A DNA stretch of 21,741 nucleotides. It comes from RGIG7949 sp045628845 (lineage in GTDB: Bacteria; Bacillota; Clostridia; Oscillospirales; Oscillospiraceae). The stretch covers positions 1-21,741 of the forward strand of contig JAZQQE010000112.1 in assembly GCA_045628845.1 (NCBI GenBank), given 5' to 3'. Of the stretch, positions 11,701 to 19,060 are shown piece after piece (position 1 is the stretch's first letter; each line of letters starts with the position of its first letter). Under the pieces are notes generated by a model. It was not told where the DNA came from, did not search any database, and worked only from the letters and a program-made list of their open reading frames with translations. The position numbers were made by a program, and so were the translations under genes.

Positions 11701-12558
11701 CTATTTTGCGGCGTCGCGGTGCGTCAGTACCGTTTCGCAGCCCGCATCGGAGCATATCCTTGCGACCGCCGAGGCGACGGCGACGCTTCTGTGCCTGCCG
11801 CCCGTGCAGCCGACGGCTATGACGAGCGAGTGCTTGCCCTCCTCGACGTAATTCGGTATGAGGAAGCGGAGCATCTCCTCGAGCTTCTGCATGAACTCGC
11901 GGCTCACGGGGCTGTCCATGACGTAGGCGGAGACCTCCGGGTCCTCGCCGCTACGCGGGGCGAGCGCCTCGACGTAGAACGGATTTGGCAGGAAGCGAAC
12001 GTCGAACACGAGGTCGGCGTCGGTCGGGATCCCGTATTTATAGCCGAACGAGGTCACTATCGCAGTCAGTGATTTTATCTTTTCGGCAGACGAGAACATG
12101 CTCACGAGCTCGCCGCGCAGGCGGGCGAGCGTCAGTCCCGTGGTGTCGATGATGTAGTCGGCGCGCTCGCGTACGGGCGCGAGCAGACGCTTTTCGCGGA
12201 ACACCGCGCCCTCTATGTCAGAGCCCTTCGAATCGAGCGGATGGCGGTGCCGCGTCTCCTTATAGCGCTTGACGATGGTCTCGGGCGAGGCCTCTATGAA
12301 GAGTATCTCATAGTCGCAGCCCATGGCCTTCATATCATCGAGCGCCTTGAAAAGCGCGTCGAACCCCTCCCTGCCGCGCGCGTCCGTCACGAGGGCGACG
12401 GAGTCGTAGCGGCCGCGGGTCGCAAGGCACAGCTCGGCAAAGCGCGGCATCAGTACGGCGGGCATATTATCGACGACGTAGTAGTCCATGTCCTCGAGAA
12501 GACCCGCGCAGCTGCTCTTGCCGCCGCCGGAAAGGCCCGATATTACGAGAAATTTCAT
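11701..12558 (-). CDS. rapZ: RapZ/YvcJ family nucleotide-binding protein
   Basis: The 285-residue protein carries an N-terminal Walker A motif GLSGGGKS (residues 8-15) and the conserved C-terminal block VGCTGGRHRSV (249-259), which in E. coli RapZ forms part of the RNA- and ligand-binding domain. DTTGLTLARLRGEL lies between them. In E. coli RapZ delivers the small RNA GlmZ to RNase E and controls glucosamine-6-phosphate synthesis. In Bacillus YvcJ is a nucleotide hydrolase of less clear role, and the Gram-positive role should be assumed here. The ATG at 12558 lies 2 bases after the murB stop codon. Upstream, AAGGA lies rather far off (about 13 bases), so translation is probably coupled to murB. 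Neighbours murB and hprK link it to cell-wall precursor supply and carbon control. Confidence 0.95.
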   Translation of the reverse strand: MKFLVISGLSGGGKSSCAGLLEDMDYYVVDNMPAVLMPRFAELCLATRGRYDSVALVTDARGREGFDALFKALDDMKAMGCDYEILFIEASPETIVKRYKETRHRHPLDSKGSDIEGAVFREKRLLAPVRERADYIIDTTGLTLARLRGELVSMFSSAEKIKSLTAIVTSFGYKYGIPTDADLVFDVRFLPNPFYVEALAPRSGEDPEVSAYVMDSPVSREFMQKLEEMLRFLIPNYVEEGKHSLVIAVGCTGGRHRSVAVASAVARICSDAGCETVLTHRDAAK

Positions 12559-12560
12559 GC

Positions 12561-13466
12561 TCAGCTCACGATCCTTATCTCAGGTTCAAGCTCTGTCCCG
12601 AAGCGGTCGAGGACCGCCGCGCGGACCTTGTCTATGAGTTCGAGTACGTCCCTGCACGTCGCGCCGCCCGTGTTCACGATGAAGCCCGCGTGCTTTTCCG
12701 AGACGCAGGCGCCGCCCACGCGCATTCCGCGCAGACCTGCCCGGTCTATCATCGCGGCGGCATAGCCCCCTGCGGGACGCTTGAAGGCGCTTCCCGCGCT
12801 CGGAAGGTCGAGCGGCTGTGACGCGCGGCGCTTTTCGGCGAGCACGTCCATTCTTTCACGTATCGCCGCGCCGTCGTCACGGGTGAGCTTTATCTGCCCG
12901 CCGAGGATATAGCCCTCCGTCCCGGCAAAAAAGCTCGTGCGGTACGCAAAGGCGTGTTCCGCTCCCGTCAGCGTTCTGTCACGTCCGTCAGCGTCGAGCC
13001 AGTCTGTGCTGACCGCGACGTCCTTCATCTCTCCGCCGTATGCGCCGGCGTTCATGAGGAGGGCTCCCCCGAGCGTCCCGGGTATGCCGGCGGCGAATTC
13101 AAAGCCCGCAAGGCACGCCGAGCAGGCGGCCGCGGCTATCTGCGACAGCAGAGCCCCGGCGGGAGCGTAAATCGTCTCCCCGTCGACCGCGATGTCCGGC
13201 TCTCCCGCTCTCGTGCACACGACGAAGCGGTCGAGCGCGCCGTCCGGCGCGAGAATGTTGCTTCCGGAGCCTATGACGAGAGGCTTTACGCCCTTTGAGA
13301 GCGCAAAGCGCAGTACCCGCGCGAGCTCGCCGCCCTTCGGAAGGGCGACCGCCGCCGCGGGACCTCCTATGCGGAAGGTCGTATGGCTGCTCATCGGCTC
13401 GTTTCTGCGGATATCGAGCTCCGGGAGCTCCCGCTCGAGCTCGGAAAGAAAAAGTTCAGATATCAT
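12561..13466 (-). CDS. murB: UDP-N-acetylenolpyruvoylglucosamine reductase
   Basis: MurB reduces the enolpyruvyl group of UDP-GlcNAc-enolpyruvate with NADPH to give UDP-MurNAc, the second committed step of peptidoglycan precursor synthesis in the cytoplasm. The 301-residue protein has FAD-binding sequence VIGSGSNIL (64-72) and GIPGTLGGALLMNAGAYGGE (127-146), then FAYRTSFF (173-180). The catalytic Ser is S226 in PSAGSAFKRP and the C-terminal catalytic Glu is E296 in LEPEIRIV. The short form without the extra loop of E. coli MurB marks it as type II, as usual in Gram-positives. Its ATG shares one base with the hprK stop codon (TAATG), so the two are translationally coupled. Confidence 0.97.
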   Translation of the reverse strand: MISELFLSELERELPELDIRRNEPMSSHTTFRIGGPAAAVALPKGGELARVLRFALSKGVKPLVIGSGSNILAPDGALDRFVVCTRAGEPDIAVDGETIYAPAGALLSQIAAAACSACLAGFEFAAGIPGTLGGALLMNAGAYGGEMKDVAVSTDWLDADGRDRTLTGAEHAFAYRTSFFAGTEGYILGGQIKLTRDDGAAIRERMDVLAEKRRASQPLDLPSAGSAFKRPAGGYAAAMIDRAGLRGMRVGGACVSEKHAGFIVNTGGATCRDVLELIDKVRAAVLDRFGTELEPEIRIVS

Positions 13467-14410
13467 TACTGATTACCAAGACTCCTGTCGAACTGGCTGT
13501 TGATGCGCTGCGTGAACTCGCGGGCGACGTTGTAGCCCATCTTCTTCTCTCTGTTGTTCATCGCGGCGACCTCTATTATCACGGCGAGGTTTCTTCCCGG
13601 CTTGACCGGCACCGTTATGGACGGCACCTTCACGCCGAGCACGGAGGTATAGCTGTTTTCTATGCCGAGGCGGTCGTACATCTTCCCGTCCTGCCACGGC
13701 TCTATGTTCACGATCAGGTCAAGGCGCTCATAGTCCTTGACAGAGCCCATGCCGAAGAGCCTGCGCACGTCGACCACGCCTATGCCGCGAAGCTCGATAT
13801 AGTGGCGGATTATCTCCGGCGCGGAGCCGAAGAGCACGTTATACGATATTTTCTTTATCTCGACGGCATCGTCCGCGATGAGGCGGTGACCTCTCTTGAG
13901 GAGCTCCACCGCGGTCTCGCTCTTGCCTATGCCGGATTCGCCGAGCATGAGTATGCCCTCGCCGTAGACCTCCACCATGACGCCGTGGCGCGTGATGCGC
14001 GGGGCGAGGTAGGAGTTGAGGCTGGCGATGAGCTCCGCCTCGAAGGTCGAGGTGTCTATCTGCGTGCGCAGGAGGGGCACGCCGTACTTCTGCGCCATCT
14101 CGAGGCACTCGGGATATATCTCCATGCCCTGACAGATGATCAGGGCGGGTATGTTGCGCTTGAGCAGCAGCTCAAAGCATTTCCTGCGCTCGTTGGCAGG
14201 GAGCGTTTTGAGGTACATTATCTCGACGACGCCCATTATCTGCAGTCGCTCATTCGAAAAATGGTTGAAAAATCCGACAAGCTGCATTCCCGGTCTGTTT
14301 ATGGACGCGGTCGTGACGAGCCTTTCCTCATAGTCCTCGGGGACGAAGACCTTTTCCATCTCGAACTCGTCCATGACCTTCGAGAGCTGTACCGTGTATT
14401 TCGTTTCCAT
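13466..14410 (-). CDS. hprK: HPr kinase/phosphorylase
   Basis: HprK phosphorylates HPr on Ser46 in response to fructose-1,6-bisphosphate and ATP and removes the phosphate when phosphate is high, so it sets carbon catabolite repression and PTS activity in Bacillota. The 314-residue protein has the regulatory N-terminal domain, then the active-site His in RHGVMVEVYG (H142), the P-loop GESGIGKS (157-164), the Asp pair in RLIADDAVEI (180-181) and the family signature IELRGIGVVDVRRLFG. The C-terminal helix region that contacts HPr (EVAAMNNREKKMGYN) is intact. The ATG at 14410 follows GGGAGG with 7-base spacing. It is the first gene of the hprK-murB-rapZ-whiA operon and lies divergent to yceD. Confidence 0.97.
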   Translation of the reverse strand: METKYTVQLSKVMDEFEMEKVFVPEDYEERLVTTASINRPGMQLVGFFNHFSNERLQIMGVVEIMYLKTLPANERRKCFELLLKRNIPALIICQGMEIYPECLEMAQKYGVPLLRTQIDTSTFEAELIASLNSYLAPRITRHGVMVEVYGEGILMLGESGIGKSETAVELLKRGHRLIADDAVEIKKISYNVLFGSAPEIIRHYIELRGIGVVDVRRLFGMGSVKDYERLDLIVNIEPWQDGKMYDRLGIENSYTSVLGVKVPSITVPVKPGRNLAVIIEVAAMNNREKKMGYNVAREFTQRINSQFDRSLGNQ

Positions 14411-14432
14411 CGCCGTGCCTCCCTTTTAATCA

Positions 14433-14461
14433 ATAATAACCATATCCTGCCCTATTTGCAA
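14433..14461 (-). promoter_or_regulatory. Promoter for hprK-murB-rapZ-whiA
   Basis: On the minus strand TTGCAA (14461-14456), a 17-base spacer and TATTAT (14438-14433). The predicted start near 14426 leaves only about 16 nt before the ATG, just enough for the GGGAGG site. The same -35/-10 pair is found before rpmB. Confidence 0.75.
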
Positions 14462-14494
14462 GCGATTCAACTTAAAATAATATATTGAATATTA

Positions 14495-14523
14495 TTGACA
14501 AAAGGTGACGCCTACACTATAAT
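14495..14523 (+). promoter_or_regulatory. Perfect-consensus promoter for the yceD-rpmF operon
   Basis: TTGACA (14495-14500), a 17-base spacer and TATAAT (14518-14523) match the sigma-A consensus at every position. Predicted start is near 14530, leaving a leader of about 20 nt. An in-frame TTG at 14495 that could be read as a start codon is the -35 box itself. Confidence 0.92.
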
Positions 14524-14548
14524 AGTCGGGCAACTGTTGAGGTGTGAC

Positions 14549-15046
14549 ATGCGTTTAGACATCCATGAAATCATTTCCGTCCCCGGCACGGTGCCGTTTG
14601 AATACGAAACGGACGTCTCCGAGATGGATTTTCCCGGTGTGACCGAGCCGCTCACACCGCTCACCGCGAGCGGACGGGTGGTCAATTCCGCGGGAGTCAT
14701 CGATCTCGACGGCGAGGCCCGCGTGAGTCTTCTGTGTCAGTGTGACCGGTGCGGCACGGGCTTCACCATGGATAAGCGCATCCCGCTCCACGCGGCGCTG
14801 TCCGATGAGATACAGGATGAGGACAATCCCGACATCTTCCCCATCGAGTCCGACTGCGCCGACCTCGACGAGATAATCCTAACGGCATTTGTTCTCAGCA
14901 TGGAAAGCAAGCTGCTTTGTAAGCCCGACTGCAAGGGTCTGTGCGACAAATGCGGCGCTGACCTGAACAGCGGCCCCTGCTCCTGCGGACGCGGGAGCGA
15001 CCCCAGGCTGGCCAAGCTGGCCCAGCTGCTGGAATCACAAGAATAA
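14549..15046 (+). CDS. yceD: YceD family protein (DUF177)
   Basis: The 165-residue protein belongs to the DUF177/YceD family, which nearly always precedes rpmF and has been linked to 23S rRNA maturation in plants and E. coli; its biochemical action is not settled. It shows a CQCDRCG pair in the middle (about residues 63-69) and a C-terminal Cys cluster with CKPDC, CDKCG and CSCG typical of the Gram-positive members, suggesting zinc binding. The ATG at 14549 follows GAGGT with about 5-base spacing. rpmF follows after 44 bases, and the strong promoter upstream fits expression with ribosomal proteins. Confidence 0.9.
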   Translation: MRLDIHEIISVPGTVPFEYETDVSEMDFPGVTEPLTPLTASGRVVNSAGVIDLDGEARVSLLCQCDRCGTGFTMDKRIPLHAALSDEIQDEDNPDIFPIESDCADLDEIILTAFVLSMESKLLCKPDCKGLCDKCGADLNSGPCSCGRGSDPRLAKLAQLLESQE

Positions 15047-15090
15047 CAGCCGGCAGATAATCATCAATTCCGGTCAAGGAGGTGTCCGAA

Positions 15091-15285
15091 ATGGCGGTAC
15101 CGAAGGGTAAAGTATCAAAGGCAAGAAGGGATAAGAGGCGTTCCTCCCACTGGAAGCTCGATCCTCCCGGCATAGTGGCCTGCCCGAAGTGCGGAGCTTA
15201 CCATCTGCCCCACAGAGTCTGCAAGGCCTGTGGAACTTATGACGGCAGAGAAGTCATCAAGGTTTCCGATGACAGCCAGAAGTAA
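15091..15285 (+). CDS. rpmF: 50S ribosomal protein L32
   Basis: This 64-residue, basic protein is ribosomal protein L32 of the large subunit. The family start MAVPKGKVSKARRDKRRS is present, and the zinc form is shown by CPKCG and CKACG at about residues 28-32 and 44-48. AAGGAGGT precedes the ATG at 15091 with suitable spacing; an in-frame start 9 bases further up would lie inside that site. It is cotranscribed with yceD. In many bacteria plsX follows rpmF; here a DUF512 radical SAM gene follows instead. Confidence 0.97.
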   Translation: MAVPKGKVSKARRDKRRSSHWKLDPPGIVACPKCGAYHLPHRVCKACGTYDGREVIKVSDDSQK

Positions 15286-15298
15286 ATCAGCATGACAT

Positions 15299-15318
15299 GA
15301 GGGGGCTTTTGCCCCCTC
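15299..15318 (+). other. GC-rich hairpin between rpmF and the DUF512 gene
   Basis: GAGGGGGC (15299-15306) pairs perfectly with GCCCCCTC (15311-15318) around TTTT. No T-tract follows, so it is not a normal intrinsic terminator. It may stabilise the rpmF end of a processed mRNA or partly attenuate expression of the downstream genes. Confidence 0.6.
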
Positions 15319-15348
15319 GATTGCTATTCTCGGAAAGGAGGCATCTTC

Positions 15349-16656
15349 GTGCCGTCGAAAATCATCTCGGTCGACGGGGGAAGCCCCGCCGCGCGCGCGG
15401 GCATCCGTCCCGGCATGCTGCTTGAACGCGTCAACGGTCACGAGATCAAGGATGTCCTCGATTACAGATACTGGACCGAGGAGCCGAAGCTGCTTCTCGC
15501 CCTGCGCACGGAGAGCGGCAGGGCCGTCCGCAGGCGCGTCAGGAAGCCCGAGGGCATCCCGCTCGGACTCAATTTCGAGACGTACCTGATGGATGCGCAG
15601 CGCTCCTGCGCCAACCGCTGCGTCTTCTGCTTCATAGACCAGCTCCCTCCCGGGATGCGCGAGACTCTTTATTATAAGGACGACGACGCGCGCCTCTCGT
15701 TCCTTCAGGGCAACTACATCACTCTCACGAATCTCTCCGAGCGCGAGGTCGACCGTATCTGCGCGCTCCGCATTAGCCCCCTCAACGTGTCCGTCCACGC
15801 GACGGATCCCGACGTGCGCCGCGCGATGCTCCGCAACCCCTCCGCGGGAAAATGCCTTGATATCATGCGCCGCCTCGCGGAAGCCGAGGTCGAGATGAAC
15901 TGTCAGGTCGTCCTCTGCCCCGGCATGAACGACGGCGGCGTCCTCTCCCGGACGCTCGCCGACATGACGGAGCTCTATCCGCAGGTGCACAGCATCTCCG
16001 TCGTCCCCGTCGGTCTCACGCGCTACCGCGAAGGGCTCTGCGAGCTCTCCCCCGTCACGCGCGAGGGCGCGGCCGACGCCGTTGCCCGCGTGGAAAAGAC
16101 TGCGGCGGACTGCCTTGCGAAGTTCGGCAGCCGCATCGTGTACTGCTCCGACGAGATGTATCTCCGCGCGGGGCTCGCGCTCCCCGATTACGACAGCTAT
16201 GAGGATTTCCCGCAGTTTGAAAACGGCGTGGGGATGCTCAGGAGCCTTTACGACGAATACTCCGACGCGCTCGGCAGCCTCACGGGCTCGGAAAAGGCCC
16301 GCGTGTCCGTTGCTACGGGTCTGGCCGCCGCGCCTCTTTTTGATAATATTTCACAACTGACGAAAAAAACGTGCTATAATATAGATATATCCGTTCACCC
16401 CGTTGCCAACCGCTTTTTCGGCGAGACCGTGGACGTTGCGGGGCTCCTCGTAGGCGCCGACCTGCTCGACGCTCTGCGGGGCAGAGACCTCGGCGAGAGG
16501 CTCCTCATCTCCGCGACCATGCTCCGCCACGGGGGCGACGTTTTCCTTGACGACATGAGTCTCACGGAGCTCTCCGAAAAGCTCGGAGTGCCCGTAGTCC
16601 CCGTCCGCTGCGACGGAGCGGCGCTGCTCGATGCCGTGCTCGGAAAAAACCAGTAA
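15349..16656 (+). CDS. DUF512 radical SAM protein with N-terminal PDZ-like domain
   Basis: The 435-residue protein begins with a PDZ-like segment (GGSPAARAGIRPGMLLERVNG, residues 10-30, in two halves). A radical SAM core follows, whose 4Fe-4S ligands are C87, C91 and C94 (SCANRCVFCF). The C-terminal part is the DUF512 domain. The family is widespread in Clostridia and cyanobacteria and its reaction is unknown; conservation beside der suggests a link to ribosome assembly or translation (inference). The start is GTG at 15349, with AAAGGAGG 7 bases upstream. It lies 63 bases after rpmF and 21 bases before der. A short AT-rich island with a candidate internal promoter occurs at about 16338-16392, inside the DUF512 coding part. 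Confidence 0.88.
   Translation: MPSKIISVDGGSPAARAGIRPGMLLERVNGHEIKDVLDYRYWTEEPKLLLALRTESGRAVRRRVRKPEGIPLGLNFETYLMDAQRSCANRCVFCFIDQLPPGMRETLYYKDDDARLSFLQGNYITLTNLSEREVDRICALRISPLNVSVHATDPDVRRAMLRNPSAGKCLDIMRRLAEAEVEMNCQVVLCPGMNDGGVLSRTLADMTELYPQVHSISVVPVGLTRYREGLCELSPVTREGAADAVARVEKTAADCLAKFGSRIVYCSDEMYLRAGLALPDYDSYEDFPQFENGVGMLRSLYDEYSDALGSLTGSEKARVSVATGLAAAPLFDNISQLTKKTCYNIDISVHPVANRFFGETVDVAGLLVGADLLDALRGRDLGERLLISATMLRHGGDVFLDDMSLTELSEKLGVPVVPVRCDGAALLDAVLGKNQ
16372..16380 (+). promoter_or_regulatory. Candidate extended -10 promoter inside the DUF512 gene, ahead of der-plsY
   Basis: TGCTATAAT is an exact extended -10 (TG, one base, TATAAT at 16375-16380) in a locally AT-rich stretch of an otherwise GC-rich gene. 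The best -35 is TTCACA (16350-16355) at a long 19-base spacing. A transcript from here would start near 16387 and carry der and plsY. Sequence match only; the coding constraint YNIDI could explain it. Confidence 0.35.
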
Positions 16657-16677
16657 AAAGGACAGGAGGTGTCAGCT

Positions 16678-18006
16678 TTGTCCAAACCAGTCATCGCCAT
16701 AGTAGGCAGGCCTAACGTCGGCAAGTCCATGCTCTTCAATAAGCTCGCGGGGCGCCGCCTCTCCATAGTCGAGGACACTCCCGGCGTCACGAGAGACAGG
16801 CTGTACGCCGATTCGGACTGGGCAGGCCGCGAGTTCACAATGATAGATACCGGCGGGATCGAGCCGAAGGCAGACAGCGAGATGCTCTCCTTCATGCGCG
16901 CTCAGGCCGAGATAGCGATAGATACCGCGGACGTCATCGTCTTCGTGTGCGACGGGCGCACCGGCGTCACCGCCGCCGACGAGGACGTCGCGAACATGCT
17001 TCTCCGCTCCCGCAAGCCCGTCGTGCTCGCAGTCAACAAGCTCGACACGCCCGCCGCGGTCATTCCGGAGCTCTACGAATTCTACTCTCTCGGGCTCGGA
17101 GACCCCATCGCTCTCTCCGCCCTGCACGGGCACGGCACCGGCGATCTCCTGCAGGCCTGCGTCGAGCACTTCCCGCCCGCCGAGGAATTCGAGGACGATG
17201 AGGAGACCGTAAAGGTCGCCATCATGGGCAAGCCCAACGTCGGCAAATCCTCGCTCGTCAACAGGATACTCGGCGAAAAGCGCGTCATCGTCAGCAACGA
17301 AGCCGGCACGACGCGCGACGCCGTCGACAGCTATTTTGAAAACGAGCACGGCCGATTCATGTTCATTGACACCGCAGGCATCCGCAGGAAGAGCCGCATA
17401 GAGGACAGGATAGAGAAATTCTCCGTGCTCCGCGCCGAGATGGCAGTCGAGCGCGCGGACGTATGTCTTATAATGATAGATGCGCGCGACGGCGTCACCG
17501 AGCAAGATACGAAGGTCGCCGGTCTCGTACACGAGGCGGGCAAGGCCTCCGTCATCGTCGTCAACAAGTGGGACCTCGTCGACAAGGACACCCACACTAT
17601 GGACAAGCTCCGCGAGGAAGTCCTGCGCGACCTCTCCTTCATGAGCTACGCGCCCGTCGTCTTCATCTCCGCACTCACGGGGCAGCGTGTCGACAGGCTT
17701 TTCGAGCTCATCAAATACGTCAACGAGCAGAGCGGCACCCGCATCACCACGGGAATGCTCAACAACGTTCTCGCAGACGCCACGGCCCGCGTCCAGCCCC
17801 CGACGGACAGAGGCCGCAGACTAAAAATATACTACATGACGCAGACCGGAGTACGTCCGCCCAGCTTCGTCGTTTTCGTAAACAACGCCGAGCTGTTCCA
17901 TTTCTCGTACCGCAGATATTTGGAAAACCAGATCCGTTCTGTTTTCGGTCTGGAGGGCACTCCGATCCGCATGGTCGTGCGTCAGAAAGGTGACAAAGAG
18001 CCCTGA
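16678..18006 (+). CDS. der: Ribosome biogenesis GTPase Der (EngA)
   Basis: Der is an essential double-GTPase that acts in assembly of the 50S subunit. The 442-residue protein has two GTPase domains with P-loops GRPNVGKS (10-17) and GKPNVGKS (184-191), G3 motifs DTGG and DTAG, and G4 motifs NKLD (120-123) and NKWD, then the C-terminal KH-like domain. The start chosen is TTG at 16678 (MSKPVIAIVG), because GGAGGT ends 7 bases before it; the in-frame GTG at 16669 overlaps that Shine-Dalgarno sequence. The residue after the first P-loop Ser is Met rather than the usual Thr, a small departure. It follows the DUF512 gene by 21 bases and precedes plsY by 24, the usual order in Clostridia. Confidence 0.97.
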   Translation: MSKPVIAIVGRPNVGKSMLFNKLAGRRLSIVEDTPGVTRDRLYADSDWAGREFTMIDTGGIEPKADSEMLSFMRAQAEIAIDTADVIVFVCDGRTGVTAADEDVANMLLRSRKPVVLAVNKLDTPAAVIPELYEFYSLGLGDPIALSALHGHGTGDLLQACVEHFPPAEEFEDDEETVKVAIMGKPNVGKSSLVNRILGEKRVIVSNEAGTTRDAVDSYFENEHGRFMFIDTAGIRRKSRIEDRIEKFSVLRAEMAVERADVCLIMIDARDGVTEQDTKVAGLVHEAGKASVIVVNKWDLVDKDTHTMDKLREEVLRDLSFMSYAPVVFISALTGQRVDRLFELIKYVNEQSGTRITTGMLNNVLADATARVQPPTDRGRRLKIYYMTQTGVRPPSFVVFVNNAELFHFSYRRYLENQIRSVFGLEGTPIRMVVRQKGDKEP

Positions 18007-18030
18007 CAGGCTCATTGAGGAGGGTTGGAT

Positions 18031-18666
18031 ATGGCAGCTGTACTGTTTCTCGTCGCCATCGTTGCGTATCTTCTCGGAGGCGTCAACGGTGCGATCATCT
18101 CTTCAAAATACATCTTCAAGAAAGACATAAGGAACTACGGAAGCGGCAACGCCGGACTCACTAACTTCTACCGTATCTTCGGGGCAAAGGGCGTCGCGCT
18201 CGTGCTCATCATAGATATCGGCAAGACCGTCATCGGCGTGCTCTTCGGCTGGCTGATGCTCCGCATCTACGGCTTTTCCATGGTCGGCAAGCTCTTTGCG
18301 GGCTTCTTCCTCATGCTCGGCCACGTTTTCCCCATCTATTACGGCTTCAAGGGCGGCAAGGGCGTCCTCTGCTGCGGGATAATCGTCCTCACGGTCGATC
18401 CCGTTGTCGGACTCATCTGCTGGATAGTCTTCGCCATAGTCGCGCTGCTTACCCGTTACGTATCCCTCGGTTCCATCGCCGCCGCCGTTGCCTTCCCCAT
18501 CGGCATCGCCGCCTTCGGGGGCTGGTGGCTGCAGGTACTGCTGTCGATCTTCTGCTCGGTGCTCCTCGTGATAATGCACCGGCACAACATCATCCGCCTC
18601 ATTCTCGGCAAGGAATCCAAATTCAGCTTCGAGGACAAAAAGAATCGGCGCACCGGGGACAACTGA
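18031..18666 (+). CDS. plsY: Acyl-phosphate:glycerol-3-phosphate acyltransferase
   Basis: PlsY transfers an acyl chain from acyl-phosphate to glycerol-3-phosphate at the membrane to give lysophosphatidic acid, the first step of phospholipid synthesis. The 211-residue protein has about five membrane segments and the three cytoplasmic family motifs: YGSGNAGLTNF (36-46), GHVFPIYYGFKGGKG (97-111) and HRHNIIRLILGKESKF (183-198). The ATG at 18031 follows GGAGG at 7-base spacing; the TTG six bases earlier is too close. The partner plsX, often next to rpmF, is not in this window. A terminator at 18696-18720 ends the operon. Confidence 0.96.
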   Translation: MAAVLFLVAIVAYLLGGVNGAIISSKYIFKKDIRNYGSGNAGLTNFYRIFGAKGVALVLIIDIGKTVIGVLFGWLMLRIYGFSMVGKLFAGFFLMLGHVFPIYYGFKGGKGVLCCGIIVLTVDPVVGLICWIVFAIVALLTRYVSLGSIAAAVAFPIGIAAFGGWWLQVLLSIFCSVLLVIMHRHNIIRLILGKESKFSFEDKKNRRTGDN

Positions 18667-18695
18667 TCCCCGCCGCGCCGACGGAAGCCAACAGA

Positions 18696-18720
18696 AAAAG
18701 CCCGCATGATGCGGGCTTTT
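18696..18720. terminator. Bidirectional terminator between plsY and rpmB
   Basis: AAAAGCCCGC (18696-18705) pairs perfectly with GCGGGCTTTT (18711-18720) around a 5-base loop. The A-run and T-run at its sides let it work for plsY rightward and rpmB leftward, where TTTTT is followed by C. Confidence 0.88.
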
Positions 18721-18747
18721 CGTGCGATATAAGCAAGAGGTACGAAC

Positions 18748-18936
18748 TCAGACAGCTCGGGTAACCTTGCCGCTGCGGAGGCACCTTGTGCACGCGTAGA
18801 CATGCTTCGGAGAACCATCGACCATCGCCTTGACTCTCTTCACATTGGGCTTCCAGGTCCTATTGGAACGTCTGTGGGAATGGCTGACCTTGATCCCGTA
18901 AACGACGCTCTTTTCGCAGAATTCACATTTCGCCAT
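18748..18936 (-). CDS. rpmB: 50S ribosomal protein L28
   Basis: The 62-residue basic protein is L28 of the large subunit. It begins MAKCEFCEKSVVYG and carries the two Cys pairs of the zinc form (CEFC near the N-terminus, CTRC near the C-terminus), with SHRRSNRTWKPN in between as in the family. The start at 18936 follows GGGAGG with 7-base spacing; 29 further in-frame codons upstream run through the leader and promoter and do not look coding. It stands alone with its own promoter and a convergent terminator. The leader RNA holds a short GCGGC-AGA-GCCGC hairpin (18969-18981). Confidence 0.97.
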   Translation of the reverse strand: MAKCEFCEKSVVYGIKVSHSHRRSNRTWKPNVKRVKAMVDGSPKHVYACTRCLRSGKVTRAV

Positions 18937-18990
18937 CGTCGCACCTCCCTGACTGCGGTAATTTTTTAGCGGCAGAGCCGCAAACAGCCT

Positions 18991-18999
18991 TGTTATAAT
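18991..18999 (+). promoter_or_regulatory. Candidate extended -10 promoter for the pseudouridine synthase gene
   Basis: TGTTATAAT is an exact extended -10 element with TATAAT at 18994-18999. No good -35 lies at 17 bases (GGCAGA). It overlaps, on the other strand, the -10 box of rpmB. Transcription would start near 19006, leaving a leader of about 55 nt. Confidence 0.55.
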
Positions 19000-19023
19000 A
19001 GCAGATGTCCCGCGATATTGCAA
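18995..19023 (-). promoter_or_regulatory. Promoter for rpmB
   Basis: On the minus strand TTGCAA (19023-19018), a 17-base spacer and TATTAT (19000-18995), also with TG one base upstream of the -10. The predicted start near 18988 gives a leader of about 50 nt. The same -35/-10 pair precedes hprK. Confidence 0.8.
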
Positions 19024-19060
19024 GACATATTTTTATTTTTTAGCGGAGATTTCATATTTT

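Noticed and set aside
16739..16741. Der first P-loop with Met after the Mg-binding Ser as a sign of inactivation
   Set aside because: The essential GxxxxGKS residues are intact and all other G motifs are present; the next residue is not essential. The site is only a mild departure from the usual Thr.
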